From contig CAYRFQ010000086.1 in assembly GCA_964423615.1 (NCBI GenBank), forward strand, positions 1 to 33,808: a stretch of 33,808 bases of DNA, written 5' to 3'. The notes beneath the pieces are model-generated. The model was not told the origin of the DNA. It searched no databases and worked only from the letters and a program-made list of their open reading frames with translations. The number at the start of each line of letters is the position of its first letter. Within the stretch, counting starts at the first letter, position 1. Shown here one piece after another: positions 1 through 9,500 of the stretch. Source of the stretch: CAYRFQ01 sp964423615 (GTDB lineage Bacteria; Planctomycetota; Planctomycetia; Gemmatales; Gemmataceae). Made by a program: the position numbers and the translations under genes.

Positions 1-142
1 CGTCCACATCTTCCGTCGGCAGGTTGTCTTGATCATGCAGCCAGGTTTGGAGAAGGGGCGTGTACAGAGTTACTAACCGATCCCAGGCCTGCGGATTGGA
101 CGGCTGACACAATTGGTCCAGAAGTGAGAATGACGTATCCAT
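1..142 (-). CDS. ECF-type RNA polymerase sigma factor, N-terminal fragment
   Basis: Partial gene running off the left edge; 47 codons are visible. The translation begins MDTSFSLLDQLCQPSNPQAW and continues with DRLVTLYTPLLQTWL, then a short Asp-rich stretch. This matches the start of the sigma-70 region 2 of planctomycete extracytoplasmic-function sigma factors, which typically open with a 'SLL-x-x-L-x-x-x-x-x-x-AW-x-x-L-V-x-LY-x-PLL' pattern. Such proteins direct RNA polymerase to stress or surface-sensing regulons. An in-frame ATG nine codons upstream (169) is an alternative start; neither has a clear Shine-Dalgarno. The gene is divergent from rtcA, and the ISL3 element lies between the two. 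Identification rests only on the N-terminus, because the -10 recognition helix is outside the window. Confidence 0.7.
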   Translation of the reverse strand, partial: MDTSFSLLDQLCQPSNPQAWDRLVTLYTPLLQTWLHDQDNLPTEDVD

Positions 143-249
143 TCTGACTAATAAGGGTTGAGATATCATGTTCGGTTCAGATCGAACTTTGATGGTATCA
201 ATTGACATACAGTCGGTCAATCAGCGATAAGGGAACCCTGAGAATATGC

Positions 250-273
250 GGTTCTTCCGTTTCTAGGTGCCAA
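250..273. repeat. Left terminal inverted repeat of the ISL3 element
   Basis: 24 bp that pair with 1685-1708 with a single mismatch. It overlaps the last four codons of the transposase gene, whose TAG stop is at 263-265. Confidence 0.9.
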
Positions 274-1642
274 GTACAGTGGTAAAAATCGCCCGGAATC
301 GGTCTTTGATTTGTCGGATTTGGTCGATCCTCCAGAGAATCGCTTCGGCCCCACGATTCAAATCCAAGATCAGCCGTGTCCACAAACTCTCGGCCTTCTT
401 CAAACCATAACTGCGTTTGATGATCACACGAACCTTGTCATTGATACCTTCGACCGGACCACTGCTCTGACCCGAATCAAAGTAATTCAAGATGTTCTCA
501 TACCACTTCTCGAACGTTCCAAGGAACTTGTCCATACCAGCAAACCAACTCGAAATCTGAGCCAAAAGACGACTCAACCGTCTCCCGGCTTGGTTTCGGT
601 CACTGGAGCTATCAAAGATGTTGGGGAAACGCTCCTTGAAGTTGTACAGACGTTTTAACTCTGGCAGTTTCTGCAACAACTCAGCTAGTTGGGCCTTCTC
701 CGAACGACTCAAGTCGGCCCGACGACGACGGAACAACCACATCAGCGATCGGAATTGCCGACGCTCGGGTTGGGACAGTTGGGCTTTATACTCTCGCGTG
801 ATGCGTTGGCGTTCTTTGTCCACCGCTTCGTTAAAGTTCTTCGCGACGTGGAACCTATCGACAACACCTCGGGCGTTGGGCAACAAGTTCCGGCAAGCGT
901 TGTGGTAAGCCTGAGCCATGTCTGCGCGATAACTGCCAACACCAGCTCGTTGGCTGGAACTGAGTTTTTCCAGGCACTGGCTGGCGGCTTGTTCATCGCG
1001 TCCGGAGGCCATCGCCAAGACCCGAGGTTGGTCTGGGTCGGTCAAATCGGTCAGAATCGTGACGTACAACTTGTGGCGTTTCTTGAGGCTAATTTCATCG
1101 ATCCCAATGTCTTGGATAACCCGCTGCGGATCAATCTTTTTGTCTTTCGAATCGGTGATCAAGTTTTGGACAATCCAACCGACGGTTTCGGCCGAAATGC
1201 CCAAACACCGAGCCACATCTTCTTCGCACGATCCAATGAGCATGCGCAGAACGTGTTGTTCGAAGCGATTGGTGTAACTGACGTTTTTGCGTTTGAAAGG
1301 CGGCTGGAAGAATTGACGGTAGCGACACCAACGACATCGGTGAAACAGACCTTGGTAAAGAAAGAACGAGGGTTGTCCCCAAATATCGAGATCTCGGATG
1401 GCCGAGATTTTGTTTTGGTACTCCAGGATGACATCCTGTGAGTGATGGCACTTCGGGCAACAGACTCTTTGGGGAACGTTCCATCGAACAAAGAAACCGT
1501 GCCCCTCTGGGAGAGATTGATATTCGAGAAGTTCGGTGGACTCGGGAAGATCGAGTTGGATAGTGATATCAGCCACAGCAGAAAATCGAAAATCAAGATG
1601 GGAAAACGGACGCGAGACCAAACGCGCCCTCTGAAGAAACAT
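263..1642 (-). CDS. ISL3-family transposase
   Basis: A 459-residue DDE transposase that catalyses cut-and-paste movement of its element. An N-terminal zinc-binding region is visible with CCPKC (about 61-65) and CRWC (about 103-106), followed by a helix-turn-helix-like stretch around 140-160 (EEDVARCLGISAETVGWIV). The DDE core has IDE with D182, the family hallmark VVDRFHVAKNF with D262, and SGPVEGIND with E398 in the C-terminal region. The length is typical for ISL3 enzymes, and no frameshift or premature stop is seen, so it may be active. I chose the ATG at 1642: it has a GGAAAGGTG Shine-Dalgarno just upstream, whereas a longer reading would start outside the element and cross its terminal repeat. 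Confidence 0.93.
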   Translation of the reverse strand: MFLQRARLVSRPFSHLDFRFSAVADITIQLDLPESTELLEYQSLPEGHGFFVRWNVPQRVCCPKCHHSQDVILEYQNKISAIRDLDIWGQPSFFLYQGLFHRCRWCRYRQFFQPPFKRKNVSYTNRFEQHVLRMLIGSCEEDVARCLGISAETVGWIVQNLITDSKDKKIDPQRVIQDIGIDEISLKKRHKLYVTILTDLTDPDQPRVLAMASGRDEQAASQCLEKLSSSQRAGVGSYRADMAQAYHNACRNLLPNARGVVDRFHVAKNFNEAVDKERQRITREYKAQLSQPERRQFRSLMWLFRRRRADLSRSEKAQLAELLQKLPELKRLYNFKERFPNIFDSSSDRNQAGRRLSRLLAQISSWFAGMDKFLGTFEKWYENILNYFDSGQSSGPVEGINDKVRVIIKRSYGLKKAESLWTRLILDLNRGAEAILWRIDQIRQIKDRFRAIFTTVLGT

Positions 1643-1684
1643 TACGCACCTTTCCCAACCGCAGAATAGTCCCAAAACCAACGT

Positions 1685-1708
1685 TTGGCACCTAGAAACG
1701 GAAGAGCC
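1685..1708. repeat. Right terminal inverted repeat of the ISL3 element
   Basis: 24 bp, the inverted partner of 250-273 with one mismatch. It lies upstream of the transposase start, so its inner side probably carries the transposase promoter. Confidence 0.9.
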
Positions 1709-1743
1709 GTGAACTTTTCCTCCGCCTGAGGTCTCTAACGGGT

Positions 1744-2787
1744 ATGAGCACACACCAAATCGAAATCGATGGATCCGTTGGTGAAGGCGGCGGCCAGATC
1801 CTCCGGAGCAGCCTTGCCCTCTCGCTGTTGACAGGGAAACCCTTTCGTCTGCGAAATATTCGTGCTAGAAGGAAGAATCCGGGACTCCAACCACAACACC
1901 TGATGAGTGTCCGAGCTGCGGCCCAAATCGGCCAAGCGGAGGTGATCGGTGCGTCGCGAGGCAGCAGCGACTTGGTGTTCAAACCAAATACTATCGTTGC
2001 CGGAGATTATGAGTTCGCCATCGGCACTGCGGGAGCAACGAGCTTGGTCCTCCACACCGTGTATTTGCCGCTCGCTTTACGAGCAACAGAACCGAGTCGC
2101 ATCGTCATCAAGGGTGGCACACACGTGATGATGTCACCTAGTTCCGATTTCCTCATCACCACTTGGCAAGGCTACATGACACAGTTGGGACTTAAGCTCT
2201 CAATCGCCCTTCATAGATTGGGCTTTTATCCCAAGGGGGCGGGAGAGATCGAAGCCCGCGTTCAACCCATAGCTGCAGTGAATAGTTGGAATTTGACAGA
2301 GAAAACGGAAATCAAGAACGTGAGGGTTGTCGGGGCGGTCGCGGGACTACCCAAAGATATTGCTGGACGACTCGTCCGACGCGTAACCCAACGGTTCAAG
2401 CAATTTGATGCCAACTTGAAAGTCCAGGGGGAACAACAAGAATGGGAAGGAGGACCAGGGGTCGTTTTGACATTGGAACTGCAAACTCAACCAGTCACTA
2501 CTTTGTTCTTTGGTCTTGGAAAACGCGGCAAAAAAGCCGAGCAAGTTGCTGACGAAGTCTTTGACGAAGCTGTGACTTTCCTGATGTGCCCTTACGCAGT
2601 TGTTGATCCTCACAGCGCCGATCAACTTGTATTGCCCCTTGTGTTCGCCAACGGCTCCTCGTCCTACGGAGTTGCCGAAGTCACGGAACATCTCACAACG
2701 AACATCGCGGTCATTCAGAAGTTCGTTGATCGAACCATTCGGTGTGAAGGCACTGTGGGAAAGGCTGGGACAGTATTCGTTGATTAA
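1744..2787 (+). CDS. rtcA: RNA 3'-terminal phosphate cyclase
   Basis: A 347-residue RtcA/RCL-family enzyme that uses ATP to convert RNA 3'-phosphates to 2',3'-cyclic phosphates through a covalent enzyme-AMP intermediate. It acts in cytoplasmic RNA repair. Visible family motifs: DGSVGEGGGQILRSSLALS at the N-terminus (about 10-28), the RxxNPGLxxQH-like segment (43-52), GGTHVMMSPS (124-133), the PKGAGE segment (163-168), and EHLTTN near the C-terminus with H316 as the expected adenylylated histidine. Length matches the family (about 340). No rtcB or rtcR is visible nearby. The ISL3 element ends 35 bp upstream, so native expression may be altered. The Shine-Dalgarno is weak, with GAGG about 12 nt from the ATG. 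Convergent with the DUF695-like gene. Confidence 0.95.
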   Translation: MSTHQIEIDGSVGEGGGQILRSSLALSLLTGKPFRLRNIRARRKNPGLQPQHLMSVRAAAQIGQAEVIGASRGSSDLVFKPNTIVAGDYEFAIGTAGATSLVLHTVYLPLALRATEPSRIVIKGGTHVMMSPSSDFLITTWQGYMTQLGLKLSIALHRLGFYPKGAGEIEARVQPIAAVNSWNLTEKTEIKNVRVVGAVAGLPKDIAGRLVRRVTQRFKQFDANLKVQGEQQEWEGGPGVVLTLELQTQPVTTLFFGLGKRGKKAEQVADEVFDEAVTFLMCPYAVVDPHSADQLVLPLVFANGSSSYGVAEVTEHLTTNIAVIQKFVDRTIRCEGTVGKAGTVFVD

Positions 2788-2816
2788 AAAAAAAGTCGCA
2801 GCGGCTTGTGTCCTTC

Positions 2817-3260
2817 CTACGATTCAAGCCCACGGACTCCAGCAAGGAAGTTGTTGTAAAGCGACCAATCCGGCTCTTCGGTGTTTTCGATGGTGATGGG
2901 AAAAGGAGGCATATCGACCAAACGCTTATTGGCTTCATTCACCCACACTTCGACGTCTCGTGTGTACCAGTGCCATTCTTTGCGACTATTGCCTGTGACG
3001 ACCAACATGAGGTAAGCATCCACATGGGTGAGCAAGTCATCGAGAGCCGCCTCGAACCGAACTTGATTCTGGTTCGTTTCCTCATCGGGCATTCCATTTT
3101 CGTTGGACTGCGTGTAAGGCCAATAGATACTTACGCGGTGCGGGCAATCCTGTTGTTCGGCACCATCTGGAAGGATCCTACGACACCGGAAGACCAAGGG
3201 TTTGCCAGCTTCTTCGCCCATCGCTGTAAACCAGGGCATGCTACTCTCGGCCTCTTCCAT
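2817..3260 (-). CDS. DUF695-like (RraB-like fold) protein
   Basis: About 147 residues, no signal peptide, acidic and rich in aromatic residues. The pattern NGMPDEETNQ, then a long helix (FEAALDDLLTHV), a strand ending in VVTGNSRKEWHWYT, and a C-terminal DWSLYNNFL resembles DUF695 proteins. In these a 'G-x-R-E-x-x-x-Y' strand and a terminal 'D-x-x-W-x-x-Y' box are typical. Function is unknown; DUF695 is related to the RraB fold, which modulates RNase E in enterobacteria, but a role here is not shown. I prefer the ATG at 3260, which has GGAG six bases upstream; an in-frame ATG at 3272 is the alternative. Assignment is by motif pattern only. Confidence 0.7.
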   Translation of the reverse strand: MEEAESSMPWFTAMGEEAGKPLVFRCRRILPDGAEQQDCPHRVSIYWPYTQSNENGMPDEETNQNQVRFEAALDDLLTHVDAYLMLVVTGNSRKEWHWYTRDVEVWVNEANKRLVDMPPFPITIENTEEPDWSLYNNFLAGVRGLES

Positions 3261-3333
3261 CTTACACTCCATGAGTTTTCGGGTCAGCGAGATACCCTAT
3301 GGTCGCCACCTTTCCACGCAATCGCAAGCATTT

Positions 3334-4164
3334 CTAACTTTTCTTCTTCCCTTGAGAAGACCATCGAGGCTGCTGCGATTGCGTGGAAGCTTCCGTTGGC
3401 TCGGGCCGCTTAAGCTTTGGTGCCGCATGCGTCTGCGAAGCGTTCCATTGTGGCGGAATCGTCACGTTTGCTTTGAATTGTTTTTCCAAAACGTACGTGC
3501 GTTCGGCTTCCTTCAAGAGTGGCTTGATCTCGTCATAGACCTCCGCCCGAAATCCCGCCTTCCTCAGAAACTGCCGTTTCAACTCTTCAGGGTTGGGTAA
3601 TTCTCGTTTTTTCCTTCGCTCATTGCGTCGCTTTTCGTACCGCGCAACTTCGGCCAAGTGAACAAAGTCGGCTTCACCTGGTTGCCCGGCATTCCCAATC
3701 TGAACTCGCATAGGTGGTCTTTCGTCTTCCTGCCGCATTTTGGGACTGGCCAACAACTCTCGTTCAAACACCATTTCTCCCAACTCGTGACATAAGATCG
3801 CTGCAAGTTGCTCGTCAGTCTGGCACTGTTCGATCAAGCCTTCGGTAATGTAGATAGTGTTGGGACCGTGGTGGAAAACTTCGAGGCTGGTGGATCCTGT
3901 GACACCAAACGAAGGGCGTAAACCAATCTCTGAATTCGAATCAAGAACATGATTGCCGACTCGAATCACCCGTTGGATCAGCTTCGGGTCTCCTGGTGTG
4001 GCAGGAATCTTTCTGGATGCTTGCAGGAAAGGGACAACCCCGCTAAACGGATTGCTACGAACTTCGGTGAGTCCGGGGTTCTTCAACGAAGGATCGATTT
4101 GCTCGAGGGACAAACAACCGCTTAGGCAACAAACCCCCGACGTCATGAGCACGAGGTAACGCAT
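3334..4164 (-). CDS. Predicted M48-like lipoprotein with altered zinc motif
   Basis: 276 residues. The N-terminus is a lipoprotein signal with lipobox LSGC (Cys17), so the protein is probably anchored in a cell-envelope membrane. The middle part (about 60-140) resembles the catalytic region of M48 peptidases: a 'RVGNHV' segment, 'NTIYITEGLI', 'TDEQLAAILCHELGEMV'. The usual HExxH zinc motif reads HELGE (126-130), so the second zinc-binding histidine is missing. The C-terminal half is charged (Arg/Lys/Glu rich) and low in hydrophobic residues. The start has GAGGGA about nine bases upstream. It may be an inactive protease-like scaffold or a family variant. A degenerate HExxH is seen directly; loss of activity is inferred. 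Confidence 0.75.
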   Translation of the reverse strand: MRYLVLMTSGVCCLSGCLSLEQIDPSLKNPGLTEVRSNPFSGVVPFLQASRKIPATPGDPKLIQRVIRVGNHVLDSNSEIGLRPSFGVTGSTSLEVFHHGPNTIYITEGLIEQCQTDEQLAAILCHELGEMVFERELLASPKMRQEDERPPMRVQIGNAGQPGEADFVHLAEVARYEKRRNERRKKRELPNPEELKRQFLRKAGFRAEVYDEIKPLLKEAERTYVLEKQFKANVTIPPQWNASQTHAAPKLKRPEPTEASTQSQQPRWSSQGKKKS

Positions 4165-4796
4165 AGTTTCGATCCCTCGTCAAAAACAAGGAGTTGGGTT
4201 CACAGCAACAAAAGGCAGCGGCTTATAAACCACCCACCGCGATGTGTCTACCGGAAAAATTTCCTGGCAAAGACTTCGGGCCATTTCCCGTCTCGATGTT
4301 CACTCTCACACCGAAAACTCCATATGAAAAGCACATTTCGCATGCTTTGGAACAAGCTCGCGTAGTACCCTCCCGCACAGAACTCCAGGATCCCAGCAAA
4401 ACGGGGCCAGTAAAGAAATGAGGGATCCTTGTTTACTCTCAATTGAAGGAGCTAAACCCAAACGTACAACAACTCCCAACTCACTAACTAACAAATAGGT
4501 CACAGAGCAAAAACAGAAGGCGATAGATTTTGGGAAGTTGGGATTCACCAACCTTCGATCCTCCTCCCCGTTGCGGGGCGAGTTCTTCAGGAGGTATGGG
4601 TGCTTGGGGTGACAGTAATTAAAGAGGCCAAAATGACCGCCCTTCAAATAACGTGCTTTGTATTGCTTAGCCGAACAGCGGCGCCGAGTAGTCATAAAAG
4701 CAACACGGATTTATCGGACTACATCGTGGTGTTTTTTGTTTCCCGCGAGGCTTGCCGCCGAACAGCTTTGTTGGGCTCGATCCAACCTGGAACACT
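4165..4796. other. Intergenic stretch, no gene supported
   Basis: About 630 bp between two minus-strand genes. Only short ORFs with no recognisable motif are present. A small GC-rich inverted pair (CCCCG-TTG-CGGGG near 4568) is seen. The right part presumably serves as the downstream region of the next minus-strand gene, and the left end holds the leader of the lipoprotein gene. Confidence 0.5.
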
Positions 4797-6215
4797 CTAA
4801 CGATTGATGTAACGAATCGTCACGCCACCATAACATCTCGGATTGGGGAACTCGGTGGTTTCGATTTCTCGCTGTTCGAGTTTGTCATCGCCTAAGATGA
4901 CTCCACGGGTTTTGAATACTGGAGCCACCAGGGCGCTCTTGAGGTCTGCGAAAGTCCCTCGCCTGGTTCGGTAAGCCCCATCAGTACCCTTCTCGCTTGG
5001 TTCTTCACCCGAACGGAAGATGTAAAGAGTGATCTTCCCTAGCCGAGTTTGGTCTATCAGCTTATTCGGGGCTTCCTTTACGCTCTTGACTTCAAATCTC
5101 TGAAATCCTCCGTCTCCTGTGTAGAACCCGTCCAGGGTGTATGTGACGTCTTTCTCCAAAATCCAACGTGAATAATTCGCCGGGCTCCGGAGTGTTTCCT
5201 CTCCAAGTGTGTTGACACCATTGACCAATACCACAACGCCCAATTTCTTTTGATTCGTCCGCATAGTGAAGTGGACGCGCTCCTTTGTATTCGGTGTAGG
5301 AACTTTGAAAGTCAATAGCTTGTTCTCATTCTTGATCCTTTGCATCTGGACCTGTTTGAATTTTCCTTTCTTGTGCTCTGGTGGCCCATAGTAGACTCGA
5401 AAGTCCAGATCTTCTGGGAATAAGTTGTGTTGCTGTGCTGGTGTACTGACTTTCTTCGGCTCTGGAACATCCTCGCCCGGAAATTCCAAAAATCCCTTTT
5501 TGACACCGATAGAGACTTTCCGGCTTCGCAGGACGAACGGAACTTCCAAGTCGGCAAGGAGGTCCACATCTGCACGTGCTTTGATGCAGGCAATTTTGGC
5601 GTATTTGGGGTCTTTGCACCGATATTGTCTTATCCCTGATGGACCTTTCAAGGGGACTGGAAGGGGACGCAATTTGGGATTCTTTGCGTCGAACACTTCC
5701 AGTATCACTCTCACTTCATACTCCTCGGTGACTTCCACCGCTCCGGTGAGAAACGCGTCGACTTTCACTTTCTCTTTTCCCCACGCCAACGGATATTTCA
5801 CTTTGTTGAGCAAATCGTTGCATGACTCCGGTACCGTGTAGTCAACCTCGCCCAACTGTTGAATTGCGGCTTCGCCTGCGTTGCGAGTGATCCCAATGGG
5901 AGCAATTTCGTCGTTTTGGAGAATGAGGGCGTTTTCCAACCTCACAGCCATCAACGTGTTCAATCGCCCAACCTGCCAACGAGTTTTTCCCCCCGATTTG
6001 ACGCGGAAATTGAGAACTCCAACATTTTTCCAGCCCTGCTCCTTACAGTAGTGGATAATGGAACGGGCCAAAGGCTTGAGAGGTTTGTCGATGTCCGCAG
6101 CCTCGGCATGAACACCAAATGGGGTTGGTCCGAGGATCCAGAGGACGGTGACTGAGAACCAACAAAACAAGGTTGATGTGCTTCCTAACAGGTGATTGCT
6201 GCTGTTTCGATCCAT
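4797..6215 (-). CDS. Secreted protein with CsgG/FlgO-like N-terminal region
   Basis: 472 residues with an N-terminal hydrophobic segment (about 11-34) ending in a likely signal-peptidase site near 'GVHAEAAD'. Residues about 45-125 contain 'WKNVGVLNFRV', 'GRLNTLMAVRLENALIL' and 'IGITRNAGEAA', a pattern like the CsgG/FlgO-type alpha/beta domain found in many planctomycete secreted proteins. 'PLAWG-x-x-x-VKVDAFLTGAVEV' and 'ILEVFDAKNPKL' follow. The C-terminal half (about 270-470) is beta-rich and may form a second domain. The function is not known; a periplasmic or outer-membrane-associated role is inferred. The start has a good GAGGAG Shine-Dalgarno seven bases upstream. It lies about 300 bp downstream of the AmmeMemoRadiSam fusion, on the same strand, but is unlikely to be tightly co-transcribed with it. 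Confidence 0.7.
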   Translation of the reverse strand: MDRNSSNHLLGSTSTLFCWFSVTVLWILGPTPFGVHAEAADIDKPLKPLARSIIHYCKEQGWKNVGVLNFRVKSGGKTRWQVGRLNTLMAVRLENALILQNDEIAPIGITRNAGEAAIQQLGEVDYTVPESCNDLLNKVKYPLAWGKEKVKVDAFLTGAVEVTEEYEVRVILEVFDAKNPKLRPLPVPLKGPSGIRQYRCKDPKYAKIACIKARADVDLLADLEVPFVLRSRKVSIGVKKGFLEFPGEDVPEPKKVSTPAQQHNLFPEDLDFRVYYGPPEHKKGKFKQVQMQRIKNENKLLTFKVPTPNTKERVHFTMRTNQKKLGVVVLVNGVNTLGEETLRSPANYSRWILEKDVTYTLDGFYTGDGGFQRFEVKSVKEAPNKLIDQTRLGKITLYIFRSGEEPSEKGTDGAYRTRRGTFADLKSALVAPVFKTRGVILGDDKLEQREIETTEFPNPRCYGGVTIRYINR

Positions 6216-6251
6216 GCTGCTTCTCCTCGGGATGTGGTGTGAAAGGGAAAT

Positions 6252-6302
6252 GGACCTTTGGCAGGAAACGTGTTAGTTCACGTAAAACCTTGCCAAAGTT
6301 CC
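6252..6302. other. Two-part inverted repeat (hairpin) between two minus-strand genes
   Basis: Outer arms 6252-6263 and 6291-6302 pair over 12 bp with one mismatch (GGACCTTTGGCA and TGCCAAAGTTCC). An inner stem ACGTG/CACGT (6268-6272 and 6279-6283) closes a 6-base loop. There is no T-tract, so a rho-independent terminator is doubtful. It lies about 36 bp upstream of the start of the secreted CsgG-like protein and could be an operator or leader structure. The rest of 6303-6519 shows nothing else. Confidence 0.5.
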
Positions 6303-6519
6303 TTTGAGTGTATGAAAGCCATCACCGGTTTCGTCACGGTGGCCAGGGAACAACGATTGTCTTATCGTCCGACTCGATTTTGTCATAGGATGTGAAGGGC
6401 TGGCACACCAAATCCGACATTCATTGACCCGACCAATCTTCCGACTCTCGAACAACGAACGTATCTATTTGTCCGTGTACTCCATAACCTTCAACTCTGG
6501 GACTCGTTGCTCACACGCG

Positions 6520-9500
6520 TTACTCGAACCACATGCCAGCATATCCAACAACTCGCTCCGGGTTGCCTGTTGTATCATAACTTGTGGCATACCCACCACG
6601 CTCGCTCTTCGTCAATCGACCCAGTTTCTTGAGAGTCTTGAGGACGATGACTGCAGGCAACATACCACACATGCTGATGTGATTATCCCGACATGTCCGA
6701 AAGAGAGCGTCCTCGTCAAGTTTGTCGAGTTGCTGCAGGGCCATCTCGTCAAGCCGTCGAGTTTCGGCATCCGACGCAAAATGGTTCATGTCGCTCGAAA
6801 TCAACAAAAGCGGCTTCTCGGGCATTTCCGAAATGACACGAGCGAGGCCTTCGGCGAATTCCTCGCAACGTCGTAAGGTCCCGCCACCTAGGGCGATGCC
6901 AACTACTCGGGTTTCGGGAGAAAGCCGAGCAATTATTGGAAGCTCGACTTCGACTCCGTGCTCGTTCTGATGGGCCGCAGCATCAAGTTGAAGCCCCGGA
7001 ATGGCATCGGCAAGTTTGCGCGCGAGTTCGGGATCGGACGGCACGTTACGAACTGGCAAAAGCCAGGTGCGGTGCGGGGCAACGGCCCAATCGACTCCCA
7101 ATGCTGTATGTTTCGGTCCGATGGCGATGATCGTCCTGGGTAACTCCGTTTCCTTGAGGATGTCGGCAGCGATTCGACCAGAAAAGCGCCAACCAGCGTG
7201 GGGAACCATGATGGCCGAGCACTGGCGTCGATTTGCCGGCGCTCCCGAGAGCATCTGTTCGAGCATCACCGACACACGGCCCGGGTCGTCGGGATAGAAC
7301 TTGCCCGCCACTCCAGGGCGGCGATCTTGGGCCCCAGATTGCGGTTGCGGGATAGAACGTGCATCGATGGGCGCCTGCGTCGATTGAGTCGAGAAACTCA
7401 AAACCTGCGCGAATTCCGGATCGATAATCTCTGCAAGTCGGGCCGCTTTATTCAACAGCTCTGCGGGTGAAAGAGTCGGATCGTAAACCCAGGCACTACG
7501 GGAACGCTCGGCGACCAACATTGAACGTTTGGTCGGGTCAAGTCCTCCCAAGTCTGGAGAAGCGATAGTGCCATGGGTCGCTGGAGAGTAGAAGAACGCA
7601 AAATCGATGGTAAACGCCCCAGACAAACCGCTGCGTCGCGCGCTGATGGCAAGTTCTTCACAAACTCCAAACATCGCAGACTGGAGTGGTCCGGGGTTTC
7701 GTGTCGACCATCGCCAGCCAGAGATCGAACGACCCGCTTCGTGGAAGTGGGCCTTGACTATCAAGCCGTTGACGTGGCAGTCCCGCGCACCAGAGAAGTA
7801 GTACATGGGCGTTGCTCCCTGCAGGATTGCCGACATCGTGTTTTGGGCGTACTGACGATAAGCATCCATTTCCGCAGGGCCATAGAACTCGCGAACGGTC
7901 GTATAGCCCTCAGACTGTTCAAGAGTAATCACCCGGCCTCGATACGATTGTCCTTCAAATTTCATGAGCTTGGCCGCTGATTCCCTCCATGTCGTCGGTG
8001 CCAAGCCAGCTTTAATACAAACGCGGTTAAGGAACTCCAACGAATCCCAACCTGCTTCGACAGGAACACCAGGAAGGAGCAGGCCCGAATTCTCCCCATT
8101 CGAGACGAACAAACCGTGCCGACCGATCTCGATGGCCCCGACTCGGTCTTCGCCTTGCTCCTCGACCGGACTCGGAGCAAATAGCAGCCATACTTCCAGG
8201 TCAAGGTAAGGTAATTCCACCGGGGAAATGGGAGGGAAGCGAGGGTCGCTCGTGGCCGTACGAAACGCCGCGTCTTGCAAGCCCTGTTTGATTTGTGCGT
8301 TACGTCCGAAGAATCCACAACAAGACCGAAGGTGCCCCGCTCGCTTGAGACTGACGTAAATGCCGTTAACGATGTTCGAACCGATTCCTGCGATTTCTGG
8401 ATCCGGGACCTCCGGCGCCCACCCATTGGCTGCCGAAAGTATGTATTCCGCGGCGGTGTTCAGAAGCGTTAGCTGTTGAGCCTCCGTAAGCGTCGGCGGC
8501 TGTACGAGGGGTGAAGTTACCATGGGCGTATTTCCATTTTTTGGGGCTGTATTTCTGGTTCCCGCTGGCGGCACAGAGGAATCCGGCCCAGGGCGGAAAC
8601 TGGATCGTGGAGGCACAACAGCCGAACCTTGTTGTTCGTTTGCGCGACTGTGCATGGGAGCTGCCGGCGTGGCGAACTGACTCATGTCCACCCGCATCCG
8701 TTTGCGTCCCCAGTTCCCTGGTCTGTCATGAAAATGTCCACTGATTGTGTGTCCACAATGTCCACACTTGTTGCCGTTGAGCGCATAGTAACCGAGTTCA
8801 TACCAATCTCGCTCGATCACTACTTTTCTACACGAAGGGCAATAAGTGCTGTGGCACTCGGCGTTGTGTACGTTCCCAGTGTAGGCATACTTGATTCCGG
8901 CACGGAGTGCGATTTCGCGAGCCATAATTAATGTTTCGGGCGGAGTATTTTCCCGATCCATCATCTTATAGTCAGGATGGAAAGCACTGAAGTGAACGGG
9001 GACATCGTCACCAACGCTTTCGAGGATCCACTCGCACATCTGTTTGAGTTCGCCGGGATCATCGTTAGCACGCGGTATGATCAAGTTCGTTATCTCGAAC
9101 CATACGTCCGTTTCTCGTTTGAGATATCGTAACGTGTCGAGGATAGGTTCGATGTGTGATAACGTAATCTTGTGATAGAACTCTTCCGAGAAAGCTTTGA
9201 GGTCAACGTTTGCGGCGTCCATCGGAGCAAAAAATTCTTCGCGTGCTTGATGAGTGATGTAGCCCGCCGTGACGGCCACGTTTTTGACCCCAACAGCCCG
9301 GCAGGCCTTCGCCGTTTCAATTGCGTATTCAGCCCAAACTATAGGATCGTTGTACGTGTAGGCAACGCTGTGACAGCCAAGCTGGTGGGCCGCCCGAGCG
9401 ATGTCCTCAGGAAACGCCCGATTACTCAGCCTTTCGATTTCACGAGACTTGGAAATGTCCCAGTTCTGACAAAACTTGCATCCCAGGTTACAACCCGCCG

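Larger units (their letters stand above)
250..1708 (-). mobile_element. ISL3-family insertion sequence, apparently intact
   Basis: A 1459-bp element bounded by 24-bp terminal inverted repeats that differ at one base (GGTTCTTCCG... on the left, GGCTCTTCCG... on the reverse complement of the right end). Its single gene is an intact ISL3-type transposase whose stop codon lies inside the left repeat. GG-x-TCTTC ends are typical of the ISL3 family. The family normally makes an 8-bp target duplication, but the flanking octamers (GAATATGC on the left, GTGAACTT on the right) do not match. The element sits between a divergent sigma factor and rtcA and ends 35 bp before the rtcA start codon, so it may have displaced the native promoter. 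Confidence 0.9.

Noticed and set aside
311..1441. Several + strand ORFs of up to 250 codons across the ISL3 element
   Set aside because: They are antisense to the transposase, which shows clear DDE and zinc motifs and a good Shine-Dalgarno.
4306..4695. A 129-codon minus-strand ORF in the 4.2-4.8 kb gap
   Set aside because: No conserved pattern, no Shine-Dalgarno, and composition unlike neighbouring proteins.
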